A DNA stretch of 64,000 nucleotides from Phytohabitans rumicis (GCF_011764445.1 NZ_BLPG01000001.1:7581001-7645000); one strand, 5' to 3'. Shown: positions 46,601 through 56,500, counted from the first letter of the stretch. Numbers and translations are program-made. Notes: a model not told the origin generated them from the sequence alone.

Positions 46601-49600
46601 GAGGCTCCCGGGCGGGTCGACGACCTGCACGGGCTCGCCGTCCCGGTCCAGGTATCGGGTGCGCAGCACCTCGTGCCGGCGTACCACCGCCGCCGTCGCC
46701 CGGCGCAACCGGTCCGGATCGAGCGCGCCGTGTACCCGTACCGCCAAGGGGATGAGGTATTCGGCCGTGCCCGGGGTGAGCTGGTCGAGGAACCACATCC
46801 GTTGCTGGGCGAAGGACAGCGGCAACGGACGGTCCCGGGGGACCGGTGTGACCCCGATCGCGGCGGCCGGGGCGAGCTGGTCGCCGATCCACTCGGCCAC
46901 CCCCTGCACCGTCGGCCTGGCGAAGAGGTCGCCCACCGTCATCTCGATGCCGAACGTCCGGCGCAGTCGCATGACCAGGCGGATGGCCGCCAGCGAGTGC
47001 CCGCCACGGGCGAAGAAGTTGTCGGTGACCGCGATCTCGTCGGCGCCCAGGACCTCGGCCATCGCGGTGGCGATGTCGCGTTCCACCGGTGTACGAGGTG
47101 CGGGCCCCGCCGCCGCCTCGGCGGTGCTGGTCCCGATGGCGAGCAGTGCCGCCCGGTCCACCTTGCCGTTCGGCGTGAGCGGCAGGCGCTCGACCGGAAG
47201 GATCTGCGCGGGCACCATGGCGGCGGGCAGCCGGTCGGCCAGGTGGTCGTGGAGATCGTCGGGCACCCCGGGCACCACGTACGCGACGAGGTGCGTCTCG
47301 CCCGCCTCGGTGTGCCGCCCGATCACCACGGCGGCGGTGATCTCCGGGTGCTCACCCAGCACGCACTCGATCTCCGCCGGCTCGACGCGTACCCCGTTGA
47401 CCTTGATCTGCTGGTCGACGCGGCCGAGGAACTCCAGCTCGCCGTCCTCGCGCCACCGGACCAGGTCCCCGGTGTGGTACCAGCGCTGGCCGGGCCGGTC
47501 GGCGTACGGGTTCGGCGTGAACCGGGCGGCGGTGAGGTCGGTCCGGCCGAGGTATCCGCGCGCCAGCCCGACGCCGCCGAGCCGCAGCTCGCCGGGCACC
47601 CCGACCGGGACCAGTTGGTCGGCCCGGTCGACCACGTACAGCTCGATGTTGGGCAGGGGACCGCCGATCGGCACGCTCTCCGCCGCCTCGTCGGGCTGGA
47701 ACGTCGCGGCCGTCGCGTCGATCGAGCACTCGGTCGGTCCGTACGTGTTGACCACCTCGATGTCGAGCAGGTCGACGAGCCGCCGGGCCAGTGCCGCCGG
47801 GAGGGCCTCGCCGGCCGAGCAGAGCAGGCGCAGCGAGGTGCACCGGGCGAGTCCGGGCTCGTTGACAAGCAGGCGCAGGACGGACGGGACGACCTGCAGG
47901 AGGGTGACCCGGTGCCGGACTATCGCGGCCGTCATCACCGCCGGGTCGCGGTGCCCGTCGGGCGGGGCCATGACGACCGACCCACCGGACACGAGCGGGG
48001 CCAGCAGTTCCCACACCGCCGCGTCGAACCCGATGGTGGTTTTGTGCAGCAGGCGGTCGGCCGCGGTCATCCCGTACCGTTGCACCGACCAGAGCACCCT
48101 GTTGCGGATGCCCTCGTGGGTGACGACCACGCCCTTGGGCCGGCCGGTCGAACCGGACGTGTAGACGATGTAGGCGGACTGCCTGTCATCGATGTCCGGA
48201 AGATCGCCTGGGTCGGCATCAGGCTGATCGAGCAGGTCGTCCACTGTGGAGTCGGTGAGGACCAGCGCCGCGCCGGAGTCGGCGACCATGTACGCGAGGC
48301 GGTCGGCCGGATACTCCGGTGGCAGCGGCACGTACGTCCCGCCGGCGGCGAGGACCGCGAGCACGGCCACCGGCAGATGCAGCCCTCGGTGCATGGCCAC
48401 GCCCACCGGCGTCTCGGCCGTCACGCCGTGCCGGCGCAGGTGCCCGGCGAGGACCCGGACCCGGTCGGCGAGCTCGGCGTAGGTGAGCTCCTGCTCTTCG
48501 GCGCGTACGGCCACCGCGTCCGGATCGGCCTGCGCCCGGGCCAGGAACAGCGCCGGCAGGCTCTGGCGCGGCCGGGCCACGTCGGTGCTGTTCCACCGGG
48601 TGAAGCACCGCCGATCCGCCGCCGGCACCAGGTCCAGCTCCGCGACCGGACGGGCGGGGGCCTCGGCGATCGACCGCAGCAGCCGCAGGTAGCTCGCGGC
48701 CATCCGCTCGACGCGGGCCTGGGTGAACAGGCTCGTCGGGTAGACGAACTGGCCGACGACGGTGCCGTCCGGGTGCTCGGCAAGATGCAGCGACAGGTCG
48801 AAGCTGGAGCCGGCGAAAACGGGCGGGCAGACCTCGACCTCCAGCCCGGCCAGGCGGAACGGCTCCCGCCGCACGGTGTTCCAGTCGAACCCGGCTTGGA
48901 AAACGGGATTGCGGGTGGCGTCGCGCGTCACGCTCAGGCGCGACATGACCTCGCTGAACGGTGCGCCGTGCCGTAGCGCCTCCAGGACCCGCTGGCGGAC
49001 CTCGGCCACCAGGTCCGGAAACCCGCCAGTCTCGTCCACTGTGGAGCGTATGACCACCGTGTCGAGGAAGAGGCCGATCAGCCTGGCGGTCTCCGCCCCG
49101 GTGCGGGTGTTCATCGACACGCCGACCCCGATGTCGGTCTGGCCGCTGTAGCGGCTCAGCAGGAGCTGGAACACGGCCAGGTGCACCATGAACGGGGTCG
49201 CCCGGCCGGCCCGTCCGAGATCGCGCAACCGCATGGCCAGCTCGGCGGGGACGGTGACCGGGACGCTCGCGCCGTCGGGCACCCACTGCGCCGGCCGCAG
49301 CCGGTCCGCCGGCAGCTCCAGCGGCCCCAACCCGGCCAGCCGTTCCTGCCAGTACGCGAGCGCCGCGGCCGCTGATCCGCCGCCGGCCCGCTCCCGCTCG
49401 CGGCGTGCGACCTGGTGATACTGCGTCAGCAACGGGGCCAGTGCCGGCGCCGGGCGACCCAGCGCGGCGGCGTAGAGCGCCTCCAGTTCGCGGGCGAGCA
49501 CGCCCCACGACAGCCCGTCGAAGGCGATGTGGTGCACGATGACGAGCAGCACGGCGTCGTCCGGGGCGAGCCGGACCAGGGTGGCCCGCCAGGGTGCCTG

Positions 49601-49954
49601 CTTGTGCAGGTCGATGGGGGTCCGCAGGTCGGTGGTGCGGACCTCGTGCAGCTCCCGCTCCCGCTCGGCGGGCGGCAGCGCGGTCAGGTCGACCACGGGG
49701 AGCGGGACCGGCGCGATCGGGTCGACCAGCATGCCGGCGGTGTCGCCGACCGTGTCGTAGCGCGAGCGCAGGATCGAGTGCCGGGCGGCCACCTGGGTCA
49801 GGGCGGCGCCGAGCGCGCCGGCGTCCAGCGGCCCGCGGATCCGCAGCGCGGCGGACAGTAGCTGGTCGACCGCCGCGCCCGGCCGGAGCTGGTCGAGGAA
49901 CCACAGCTGCTCCTGGGCGACCGACAGCGGACGCCATTCACGATCGGTGGTCAC
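43613..49954 (-). CDS. Two-module NRPS, C-A-T-C-A-T
   Basis: 2113 residues from GTG 49954, overlapping the TauD stop. C1 has HHIAFDG. A1 has YTSGSTGRPKG and pocket residues read by eye as D-A-W-Q-C-A-T-I-D (uncertain; partly Gln-like). T1 attachment Ser is residue 987 in GGHSL. C2 has HHVAFDAW, with Ala for the last Gly of the motif. A2 has FDVAMD, with pocket D-V-D-E-M-V-N-V-T; the acidic residues fit an amine side chain such as diaminopropionate. T2 Ser is residue 2046. There is no thioesterase. The acidic tail LSDAELDALLTKTV may dock onto a partner NRPS. It probably acts before the enzyme at 53564. Confidence 0.93.
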   Translation of the reverse strand: MTTDREWRPLSVAQEQLWFLDQLRPGAAVDQLLSAALRIRGPLDAGALGAALTQVAARHSILRSRYDTVGDTAGMLVDPIAPVPLPVVDLTALPPAERERELHEVRTTDLRTPIDLHKQAPWRATLVRLAPDDAVLLVIVHHIAFDGLSWGVLARELEALYAAALGRPAPALAPLLTQYHQVARRERERAGGGSAAAALAYWQERLAGLGPLELPADRLRPAQWVPDGASVPVTVPAELAMRLRDLGRAGRATPFMVHLAVFQLLLSRYSGQTDIGVGVSMNTRTGAETARLIGLFLDTVVIRSTVDETGGFPDLVAEVRQRVLEALRHGAPFSEVMSRLSVTRDATRNPVFQAGFDWNTVRREPFRLAGLEVEVCPPVFAGSSFDLSLHLAEHPDGTVVGQFVYPTSLFTQARVERMAASYLRLLRSIAEAPARPVAELDLVPAADRRCFTRWNSTDVARPRQSLPALFLARAQADPDAVAVRAEEQELTYAELADRVRVLAGHLRRHGVTAETPVGVAMHRGLHLPVAVLAVLAAGGTYVPLPPEYPADRLAYMVADSGAALVLTDSTVDDLLDQPDADPGDLPDIDDRQSAYIVYTSGSTGRPKGVVVTHEGIRNRVLWSVQRYGMTAADRLLHKTTIGFDAAVWELLAPLVSGGSVVMAPPDGHRDPAVMTAAIVRHRVTLLQVVPSVLRLLVNEPGLARCTSLRLLCSAGEALPAALARRLVDLLDIEVVNTYGPTECSIDATAATFQPDEAAESVPIGGPLPNIELYVVDRADQLVPVGVPGELRLGGVGLARGYLGRTDLTAARFTPNPYADRPGQRWYHTGDLVRWREDGELEFLGRVDQQIKVNGVRVEPAEIECVLGEHPEITAAVVIGRHTEAGETHLVAYVVPGVPDDLHDHLADRLPAAMVPAQILPVERLPLTPNGKVDRAALLAIGTSTAEAAAGPAPRTPVERDIATAMAEVLGADEIAVTDNFFARGGHSLAAIRLVMRLRRTFGIEMTVGDLFARPTVQGVAEWIGDQLAPAAAIGVTPVPRDRPLPLSFAQQRMWFLDQLTPGTAEYLIPLAVRVHGALDPDRLRRATAAVVRRHEVLRTRYLDRDGEPVQVVDPPGSLAFEQVDLTGRPDAETAGLELLDRASGRPFDLAAEHPLRVTLVRLGPDHHLLLMALHHVAFDAWSMGIFLADLDAAYVADAAPWAGPALQYADFAAWQREQADHSGQLAYWRDRLAGLAPLELLTDRSRGAQRDPSGALLALDVPESLARSVLSLAGDRAATPFMVLLAAFQVLLARYARRSDVAIGTPVAGRTRPETEDLLGLFTNTLVIQCDLAGDPRFVDLLEQVRAVTLDAFAHQDVPFEHVVDAVQPERDLSRNPLFQVMFDVQHLDRFPATLGGAAIEPIRSGPLVSKFDLTLTVQQRAGGRLRCVFEYATELFDRSTVERLAGQYLRLLDSIVAEPRSRLGELELLAGDERHRLLREWPRSGADVIDRLDPAAEHHLCVPQLFEAQVRRTPEALAAVFGTEQVTYAQLDERVNRFARRLRRLGVAAETTVAVCLERSLDAVVVLLGVLKAGGVYTPVDPTQPAERRDYMIADSGARVVVTTGEFAATFDGPYTVVAVDDEAGAGDEAGVDLPTVTDPRNLAYLIYTSGSTGRPKAVMIEHRSYAHHCRVIADAYRITPRDRVVLLSALTFDVAMDQIAATLLAGATIVVGDPVFWAPADLPARLAEHQVTIMEITPAYYREMLEYDVSGLDRLALMNVGSDVVTASDAQRWAATGLPGRFLCNYGPTEATVTCFLHPVDASSPERSEPATAVLPIGRPVAGTRAYVLDPDLRPVPIGVPGELCLGGVRLARGYHGRPELTARQFVPDPLSEEPGARLYRTGDLVRYRPDGAVEFLGRIDQQVKIRGLRMEIGEIEAALARHPSVQAVAVVAAEVTPGDKGLAAYLVLREGPGPNPVELREHLRGLLPENMIPSWWTFLADLPKTSSQKVDRKALPAPRPGTGRALRAPETAAEEIVADIWREVLGLSEVSVDDDFFAVGGHSLLATRVLARLRRAFAVEFPLRQLFESRTVAQLAEAVTDAVEADVAALSDAELDALLTKTVPDTRNDE

Positions 49955-50931
49955 GGTCGCCTCCCGTCATCGCCACTGTCCACAGTGGCGGGGTCCCATG
50001 CTTCGGCCATCGCGACCGCAATCTTCCGGTGACCGGTGAACGGCTCCCGGCCATGCGCGGCCAGCATGTTGTCGACGACGAGGATGTCCTCGGGCTGCCA
50101 GTCGAACCGGCGCTGGGCGCCACGGTAGGCCGCCCGCAGATGCGCCACGACGTCGTCGGGGATCGGTGCGCCGTCACCGTAGTACGTGTTCGTCGGCAGG
50201 TCCGCCTCGTCGAGCATCTCCCGCAGGCCGGCGCACACGTCCGGGGCGAGCGTCGTGACATGGAAGAACGTCACGTGGTTGAACCACACCGTATCGCCGG
50301 TGACCGGATGCTGGTGCACCGCCCGCCGGCAGGCCCGCGTGCGCAGGTCCCGCGCGCCGACCCACTCGGCCTCCATGCCGTTGCGCGTGCAGTACGCGAC
50401 CACCTCGGACCGGTCGTCCGTGCCGAACACCTGCTGCCACGCCACCCCGTAGCCGCTGCTGAAGTTGCGGACCACCATCCAGCCGCGGACGGCGAACTCC
50501 TCGCGGACGGCCGGGTCGATGGCCCGGTACACCTCCCGGGTGTCCGCCAGCGGCGTCGCGCCCAGCGTGTCCGGCGGGCGCAGACAGTAGAAGAACAGCG
50601 TCAGCGGCCAGCGTGCCTGGTAGGAGTTCTCGTTGTGGAGAAAGATCTCCTCGTTCGGCGGGTAGTCGGTGGAGGTGTAGACGTTGCCCGCGATGGTGCT
50701 GCGCGGCGACGAACGCTCGGTGTAGGGCAGCGGCGAGCCGGCGATCGCCCGTACGGCGCTGTCGAAGCCGTCCACCCCGCCGACGCCGTACCCGCGCAAC
50801 AGCACCGCGCCATGCTCGCGAAGGTGGCGGCGCAGGGACGGCACGTCGAGTGTGGAGCCACTGGAGATCGCCGTCCCGGGGGTATCCGGCGTCATCACGA
50901 CAGGTAAGCCGAGCGTGGCTGGGATCCGCAT
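49951..50931 (-). CDS. TauD/TfdA-family Fe(II)/2-oxoglutarate oxygenase (SyrP-like)
   Basis: 326 residues from ATG 50931; ATG 50895 is an alternative, and neither has a strong ribosome-binding site. The iron ligands HxD/E are in [13 protein letters not shown]. The distal His and the 2-oxoglutarate Arg are in [22 protein letters not shown]. SyrP-like members hydroxylate the beta carbon of an amino acid, often while it is bound to an NRPS carrier. It is translationally coupled to the two-module NRPS by a GTGA overlap, so the substrate is probably a residue loaded there. Confidence 0.88.
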   Translation of the reverse strand: MRIPATLGLPVVMTPDTPGTAISSGSTLDVPSLRRHLREHGAVLLRGYGVGGVDGFDSAVRAIAGSPLPYTERSSPRSTIAGNVYTSTDYPPNEEIFLHNENSYQARWPLTLFFYCLRPPDTLGATPLADTREVYRAIDPAVREEFAVRGWMVVRNFSSGYGVAWQQVFGTDDRSEVVAYCTRNGMEAEWVGARDLRTRACRRAVHQHPVTGDTVWFNHVTFFHVTTLAPDVCAGLREMLDEADLPTNTYYGDGAPIPDDVVAHLRAAYRGAQRRFDWQPEDILVVDNMLAAHGREPFTGHRKIAVAMAEAWDPATVDSGDDGRRP

Positions 50932-50964
50932 GCCTAGCAGCGTGCCCGAGTCGCGGCGCGCCCG

Positions 50965-50996
50965 GCAGAGAACGAACAGTGCCCGTTATTCTCTGC
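50965..50996. promoter_or_regulatory. Inverted repeat in the TauD-NRPS/MbtH divergent promoter
   Basis: GCAGAGAA (50965-50972) and TTCTCTGC (50989-50996) are exact complements 16 bp apart. The same GCAGAGAA and a TTCTCT appear in the only other divergent promoter of the NRPS locus (53463-53516), suggesting a common regulator. Confidence 0.5.
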
Positions 50997-51065
50997 TGTC
51001 CCTGGCGGCTTTGGGTGCAGGCTCGCGACAGCGGATCCAGACCGACCCGCAGGAGGGATGTGGAC

Positions 51066-51281
51066 GTGTTGGAGGACCAGACGGACGAGCGTACGTATCA
51101 GGTGGTCGTCAACGACGAGGAACAGTATTCGATCTGGTTGGGCGACCGTGAGTTGCCCGCCGGCTGGCGTGCCGAGGGCACTCGCGGCGACCGTGCGGCA
51201 TGCCTGGCCCACATCGGCCAGGTGTGGACGGATATGCGCCCGCTGAGCCTGCGCCGCCACATGGCGGAGACTCAGGTTTGA
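51066..51281 (+). CDS. mbtH: MbtH-like protein
   Basis: 71 residues from GTG 51066; GTG 51060 is possible but lies only 3 bp from the AGGAGG at 51051. It shows the MbtH signature: [20 protein letters not shown], then GWRAEGTRG and [14 protein letters not shown], including the two conserved Trp that clamp the A domain. MbtH proteins bind NRPS adenylation domains and are needed for their folding and activity. It is a single-gene unit ended by a strong terminator, and should serve both NRPSs here. Confidence 0.92.
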   Translation: MLEDQTDERTYQVVVNDEEQYSIWLGDRELPAGWRAEGTRGDRAACLAHIGQVWTDMRPLSLRRHMAETQV

Positions 51282-51301
51282 GCTGTACCCCTCGGCACCC
51301 A

Positions 51302-51345
51302 GCAACCGCCGCCCGTCCCTCGGTAGAGTGGCGGGCGGCGGTTGC
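51302..51345. terminator. Strong hairpin terminator after mbtH
   Basis: A perfect 14-bp stem (GCAACCGCCGCCCG / CGGGCGGCGGTTGC) with a 16-nt loop is followed by TTGTG. It separates mbtH from the convergent SbnB gene. Confidence 0.8.
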
Positions 51346-51425
51346 TTGTGCCGTCTGTCCTCTGTAGAGAACGGCGGCGGTGGGGGCGGCCGGCTGTGCT
51401 CGGTGGAGCGACCGGCGGTGGGGCG

Positions 51426-52412
51426 TCAGGTGAAGTCGTGGATGGCTGTCCCCACACCGAGTGCCACTGCCCGGCGGCGGACCAGCTCGGCTACGGCCAG
51501 GTCGAGGATGCCGAGCCCGAATGGGGAGAACAGGGTCAGGCCGCGCTCGTCCCGGCGGTGCGGCTCGGCGGCGAGCAGCAGACCGCCAAGGGTGGCGGCG
51601 ACGAAGTCGGTGTGTCCCGCCTGCTGCGCGGCCAGGTGCACGGAGGTCGACGCCTGGCACACATGTTCGACGTCGTCGACGACGTTGGTGCTGGACAGCA
51701 CCGTCGTCGCGGCGATGTCCCGCAGGGACACGTGCAGCACCAGGGTGCCGGGCCGAAACTGCTCGCCGTCAAGGTGGGGCGTGGTCGCCGTGGTCGCCAG
51801 CGAGACCAGGCGGTGCGCGCCGAGCGCCGTCCCGATGTCGTCGGCGACATCGAATTTCAGGCCGTCGTAGCGCTGGGTGCAGTCGGCGGCGAACGCCTTG
51901 GCCCGGGTGGGATCGGTGTCGAACAGGGTAACGGTGTCCACAGTGGGTAGTGCGTGGCGGACGAAGCGCAGCACCTCGCCGTTGATGACCCCGCAGCCCA
52001 CGAGGGTGATGCCGGTGTCCGGAGTCGGCGAGCGGATCGTGGCGGCGGCCAGCGCGGCGCTCGCCCCGGTGCGGCGGGCCGAGATCGCGGCCGCGTCCAG
52101 CAGTGTCTCCGGCACGCCGGTGCGCACCGAGTTCAGCACGATCAACCCGCTCGCCCGGGGCTGGCCGGCGGCGATGTTGCCCGGAAACGACGAGATCCAC
52201 TTGACGCCGGCGACGGGGTTGTCGCCACCCAGGTACGCGGGTTTCGCGATGATGCGGTTGCGCAGGTCGGGCGGGAACCGGAGAAAGACGGAGTCGGGGA
52301 GCGCCGTCTGCCCGCGCTCATGCTTGACGTACGCGTCGCGTACCGCCGCCAGCACCTCCTCGTCCGCCCCGGCGAGCAGTTGGCGCACGTGCTCGGCACC
52401 CAGGATCAGCAT
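51426..52412 (-). CDS. sbnB: SbnB-like N-(amino-carboxyethyl)-glutamate dehydrogenase
   Basis: 328 residues from ATG 52412, which lies inside the 3' end of the sbnA-like gene (7-bp overlap). It belongs to the ornithine cyclodeaminase/mu-crystallin family: MLILGAEHVRQLLAG, KPAYLGGDNPVAGVKWISSF, a Rossmann motif TGITLVGCGVINGEVLRFV, and LHVSLRDIA. SbnB oxidatively cleaves N-(1-amino-1-carboxy-2-ethyl)-glutamate with NAD to give L-2,3-diaminopropionate and 2-oxoglutarate. Its coupling to an SbnA-like synthase makes this reaction likely rather than ornithine cyclisation. Confidence 0.88.
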   Translation of the reverse strand: MLILGAEHVRQLLAGADEEVLAAVRDAYVKHERGQTALPDSVFLRFPPDLRNRIIAKPAYLGGDNPVAGVKWISSFPGNIAAGQPRASGLIVLNSVRTGVPETLLDAAAISARRTGASAALAAATIRSPTPDTGITLVGCGVINGEVLRFVRHALPTVDTVTLFDTDPTRAKAFAADCTQRYDGLKFDVADDIGTALGAHRLVSLATTATTPHLDGEQFRPGTLVLHVSLRDIAATTVLSSTNVVDDVEHVCQASTSVHLAAQQAGHTDFVAATLGGLLLAAEPHRRDERGLTLFSPFGLGILDLAVAELVRRRAVALGVGTAIHDFT

Positions 52413-53430
52413 GATGCAACCTCCACGTCGGCTTGTTTCCACAGGTGCGAGATGTCACCGAAGTGCGCGTTGACCCAGGCATCGCTGTAGATCGTGTCCA
52501 GGTAGCGCTCGCCCCGGTCGGGCAGGATGAGTACGCAGGTGGCGCCCGGCGGGATCCGATCACGCAACTGGTCCAGGGCGGCGACCACCGCGCCGGACGA
52601 ACCGCCGGCCAGGATCGCCTCCCGCCGGGCGAGCTGGCGGCAGCCCACGACGCACTCGGTGTCGTCGACGTGCACCACCTCGTCGGCCAGGTCGTCGCGG
52701 TAGAGCTTCGGGCGCAGGGCGGCGCCGTGGCCGGGGATGAGTCGGGGCCCGGCCGGCTGGCCGAAGATGACGCTGCCCACCGCGTCCACCGCGACGATCC
52801 GGGTGGGCAGGTCGTGGGCGCGAATGTAATCGGCGCACCCGCGCAGCGTGCCGCAGGAGCTGGCGGCGCAGAACAGGAGATCGACCGGCCCGGGGCGGCC
52901 TCCGCGATCTCCCGCATGGTGGTGTGGTGCGCGCGGGCGTTGAGCGGGTTCGAGTACTGGTCGGTCCAGAACCCGTTCGGGATCGTCGCGGCCAGCTCCC
53001 GCACGCGGGCGATGCGCGCCGGCAGGTACTCGCCGGTGGCCGGATCGGTCTGGGTCACCACCTCGACCTCGGCACCGAGCGCGCGCATGATGGCGATGTT
53101 CTGGGCGTTGCTGCGCGGGTCGACCACGCAGATGAACTTGATGCCGTAGTACGCGCACATGTGTGCCAGCCCGATGCCCAAGTTGCCCGAACTTGACTCG
53201 ATCAGCACCGAGCGCCCCGGCACGATGCGTCCACTGCGGATCCCGTCGCGGACCATCTGCAGGGCCACCCGGTCTTTGATGCTGCCGCCGGGGTTGTCCC
53301 CCTCCAGCTTGGCGAACGTCCGAAATGGACTTTCCGCGCTGATGCGGGTCAGCTCAATGAGCGGCGTACCGCCGATAGCACCGGTGAGTCCTGTGACGAA
53401 TGTCTGTCCGGAGTCGGCCACTGGCGTCAT
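52406..53430 (-). pseudogene. sbnA: SbnA-like PLP-dependent ACEGA synthase (one frameshift as sequenced)
   Basis: The start is ATG 53430 (MTPVADSGQTFVTGLTGAIG). Fold-type II PLP enzyme of the cysteine synthase family: GGTPLIELTRI, the PLP lysine in NPGGSIKDRVALQ, the loop ESSSGNLGIGLA, and the C-terminal phosphate-binding GGSSGAVVAAL. The frame breaks at the plus-strand GGGG run 52892-52895 and continues in another frame to 52406. One added base gives EIAEAAPGPVDLLFC and a 341-residue protein. SbnA condenses O-phosphoserine with glutamate. With SbnB it makes 2,3-diaminopropionate, probably for the NRPS. It is divergent from the large NRPS at 53564. Confidence 0.85.
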
Positions 53431-53462
53431 GGACCGAGTGTTGGCGTCCGCCACGCGGTGCC

Positions 53463-53516
53463 GCAGAGAAGAAAACGCAGACACACCGGCATCGGGACCG
53501 AGCGAGTTGTTCTCTC
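53463..53516. promoter_or_regulatory. Shared motif in the sbnA/NRPS divergent promoter
   Basis: GCAGAGAA (53463-53470) and TTCTCTC (53510-53516) repeat the half-sites seen at 50965-50996, but 39 bp apart. They lie in the 133-bp gap that must promote both sbnAB and the NRPS2-mhp operon. Confidence 0.45.
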
Positions 53517-53563
53517 TTCGACGGGCCGGCGGATGGTGAGGCTGGCACCGAGGAGGTTGAGCT

Positions 53564-56500
53564 ATGACCGAGACCCTAGACCGGGTGGCACTTCGGGCCG
53601 AGCTGGTGCGCCGCCGGCTGCGGGGCGAGGCCACGCCGGCGCCCGACGACGGGATCGCGCCCACCGTCCGGCCCGACACCGTCCCGCTTTCCTACGCCCA
53701 GCACCGGCTCTGGCTGCTCGACCAGATGCGACCGGGTGGCACGGAATACCTGATGACGACGGCGCTGCGGCTGCGCGGCAGCTTGGACACGGCCGCGTTG
53801 ACGACCGCGATCGAAGGGATCGTCGCCCGCCACGAGGTGCTGCGCACCCGCTACGAGCTGGTGGCCGGCGAGCCGGTGCAGGTTGTCGACGAGCCGGGGC
53901 CGGTGCCCGTCGCCGTCGTCGACCTGCGCGATCTGACCCCGCCGGAGCGCGAGCGGCGCATCGCCGCCCTCGCCACGTCCGAGCGGAGCCCGGTGGACCT
54001 GGCGACCGGCCCCGTCCTGCGGGCCACCCTGGTCCGGCTGACCGGTGAGGAGCACGCGTTGCTGCTGACCGTGCACCACGTCGCCACCGACGGCTGGTCG
54101 GAGGGCGTCATCATCGCCGAGCTGGCCAGCCGGTACCGCGCCGCGGTCACCGGCCGGCCGGCGCAGGAGCCTCCGTTGCCGATCCAGTACGCCGACCTGG
54201 CGGTGTGGCAGCGGTCGGCGCGGTCCCGGGCCGGGCTGGAGCGCCAGCTTGCCTACTGGCGCGAGCGGCTGGCCGGGCTGAGCCCGCTGGAGCTGCCGAC
54301 CGACCACCCCCGGCCACCGGTACGCGACTCCGCCGGTGCGCTGCACTCCTTCGAGCTCGCCACGCCGACCGCCGAAGCGCTGCGCCGGCTCACCTTGTCG
54401 CGCGGCGTGACGCCGTATCAGGCGCTGCTGGCCGGCTTCGTGGTCCTGCTGTACCGCTACACCGGTCAGACCGACGTCGCGGTCGGCACCCCGATCGCCG
54501 GCCGCGACCGGCCCGAGGTGCAGGACATGGTGGGCCTGCTGCTCAACACCGTGGTGCTGCGCACCGACGTGTCCGGCAGTCCATCCTTTGTGGACCTTCT
54601 GGACCGGGTCCGGAACACCACGCTGGACGCGCACGACCACCGCGAGCTGCCCTTCGAGTGGCTGGTCGAAAAACTTGTCCCGGGGCGGGACCCGTCCCGC
54701 AATCCGCTGTTCTCCACGATGTTCGTGTGGGACGACGCGGTGACGACCACCACCGAGACCGCCGGACTGCACATCGAGCGCATACCGGTCGGCGAGAGCA
54801 GCGCCAAGTTCGACCTGACCGTGGCCGTGGCCGAGCGCCCCGATGGGTCGGTGCGGGTCGGCTTCAACTACGCGACCTCGCTGTTCGACCAGGAAACCAT
54901 CGAGCGCATGGCACTGCACTACGGCCAGCTGCTGGCCGAGGCGGCCGCCGCGCCGCACGCACCCGTCGATCGGCTGGCGCTGCTCGGCCCGGCCGAGCGG
55001 CGCCAGCTGACGGTCGACTGGAACGACACCGAGACGAGCTATCCGGCCGCGACCCTGACCGAACTGCTGGACGCGCAGGCGACCCGCACGCCGGACGCGG
55101 TCGCCCTGCGCTTCGGCGCCGAGGAGCTGTCGTACCGCCGGTTGCACTCCGAGGCCGACGTGCTCGCGCGGCGCCTGCGCCAGGCCGGAGTGGGGCCGGA
55201 GTCCATCGTGGCGGTCTGCCTGCCGCGCGGTCTCGACCTGATGCGGGCCCTGGTGGCGATCCTGAAGGCCGGCGCCGCCTACCTGCCGCTGGAGCCGGAC
55301 CTGCCGGCGCAGCGCCGCGCCTTCATGGTGCGCGACTCCGGCGCCCACCTGGTGATCACCGAAGACTTCATGTCCACCGTGGACTATGCGTCTGGCGGCG
55401 GCGATCCGGTACCGTCCGGCGGGATCACGCCCGAGCACGCCGCCTACCTCATCTACACGTCCGGGTCGACCGGCCAGCCCAAGGGCGCCCTGATCGAGCA
55501 CGCCGCGATCGTCAACCGCCTGCTGTGGATGCAGGACGCCTACCGGCTCGACGCCTCGGACCGCGTGCTGCAGAAGACACCGATCGGGTTCGACGTGTCG
55601 GTGTGGGAGCTGTTCTGGCCGCTGGTCACCGGCGCGACGCTGGTCCTGGCCCGACCAGGTGGACACCGCGACCCGGCCTACCTGGCCGGCGTGATCCGGA
55701 ACGAGAGGATCACCACCGTCCACTTCGTACCCTCGATGCTGCGCGCCTTCCTGGCCGAGCCCGTCGGGCCGCTGCCGTCCCTGCGGCGGATGATCTGTAG
55801 CGGCGAGGCGCTGCCGGCCGAGCTGGCGGACCGGGCGCACGAGCAGGTCGGATGCGAGCTGCACAACCTGTACGGTCCGACCGAGACCGCCGTCGACGTC
55901 ACCGCGGTGCGGTGCGAGCCCGGCGAGCCGGTCACCATCGGCCGTCCGATCGCCAACACCACCGCCTACATCGTCGACCCCAGCCTGGAGCCCACGCCGC
56001 TCGGTGTGCCCGGCGAACTGCTGATCGGTGGCGTGCAACTCGCCCGGGGCTACCTCGGCCGGGCCGCGCTGACCGCCGAACGGTTCGTCCCCGACCCGTT
56101 CGCCACCGCCCCGGGCCGGCGCCTCTACCGCACCGGTGACCTGGCGCGCTACCGCCCCGACGGCGGCATCGAGTACCTCGGCCGGATCGACCACCAGGTG
56201 AAGATCCGTGGTCAGCGCATCGAGTTCGGCGAGGTCGAGGCCGTGCTGCACGAGGCGCCCGGCGTCACCGCGGCGGCGGTTGCCGTCCACGACGAGCAGC
56301 TGGTCGGCTACCTGGTCGGCCCGGACACCGTCGACCTCGTACGCGCGTACCTGCTGGAGCGCCTGCCGGACGCGATGGTCCCGGCGCGCTGGACGATCCT
56401 GCCCACCCTGCCGCTGACCGCCAGCGGCAAGGTGGACCGCCGGGCCCTGCCGGCACCCGACCGGGTACGCGACGGAGCCGATGACAGCTACGTCGCCCCG

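Noticed and set aside
45794-48976. Plus-strand open frame of 1060 codons opposite NRPS1
   Set aside because: No recognisable domains; composition is Arg/Gly/Val/Asp-rich, as expected of the complement of a GC-biased gene.
51426-52412. Ornithine cyclodeaminase producing proline
   Set aside because: The gene overlaps a cysteine-synthase-like partner and sits in an NRPS locus, which fits the SbnB reaction better.
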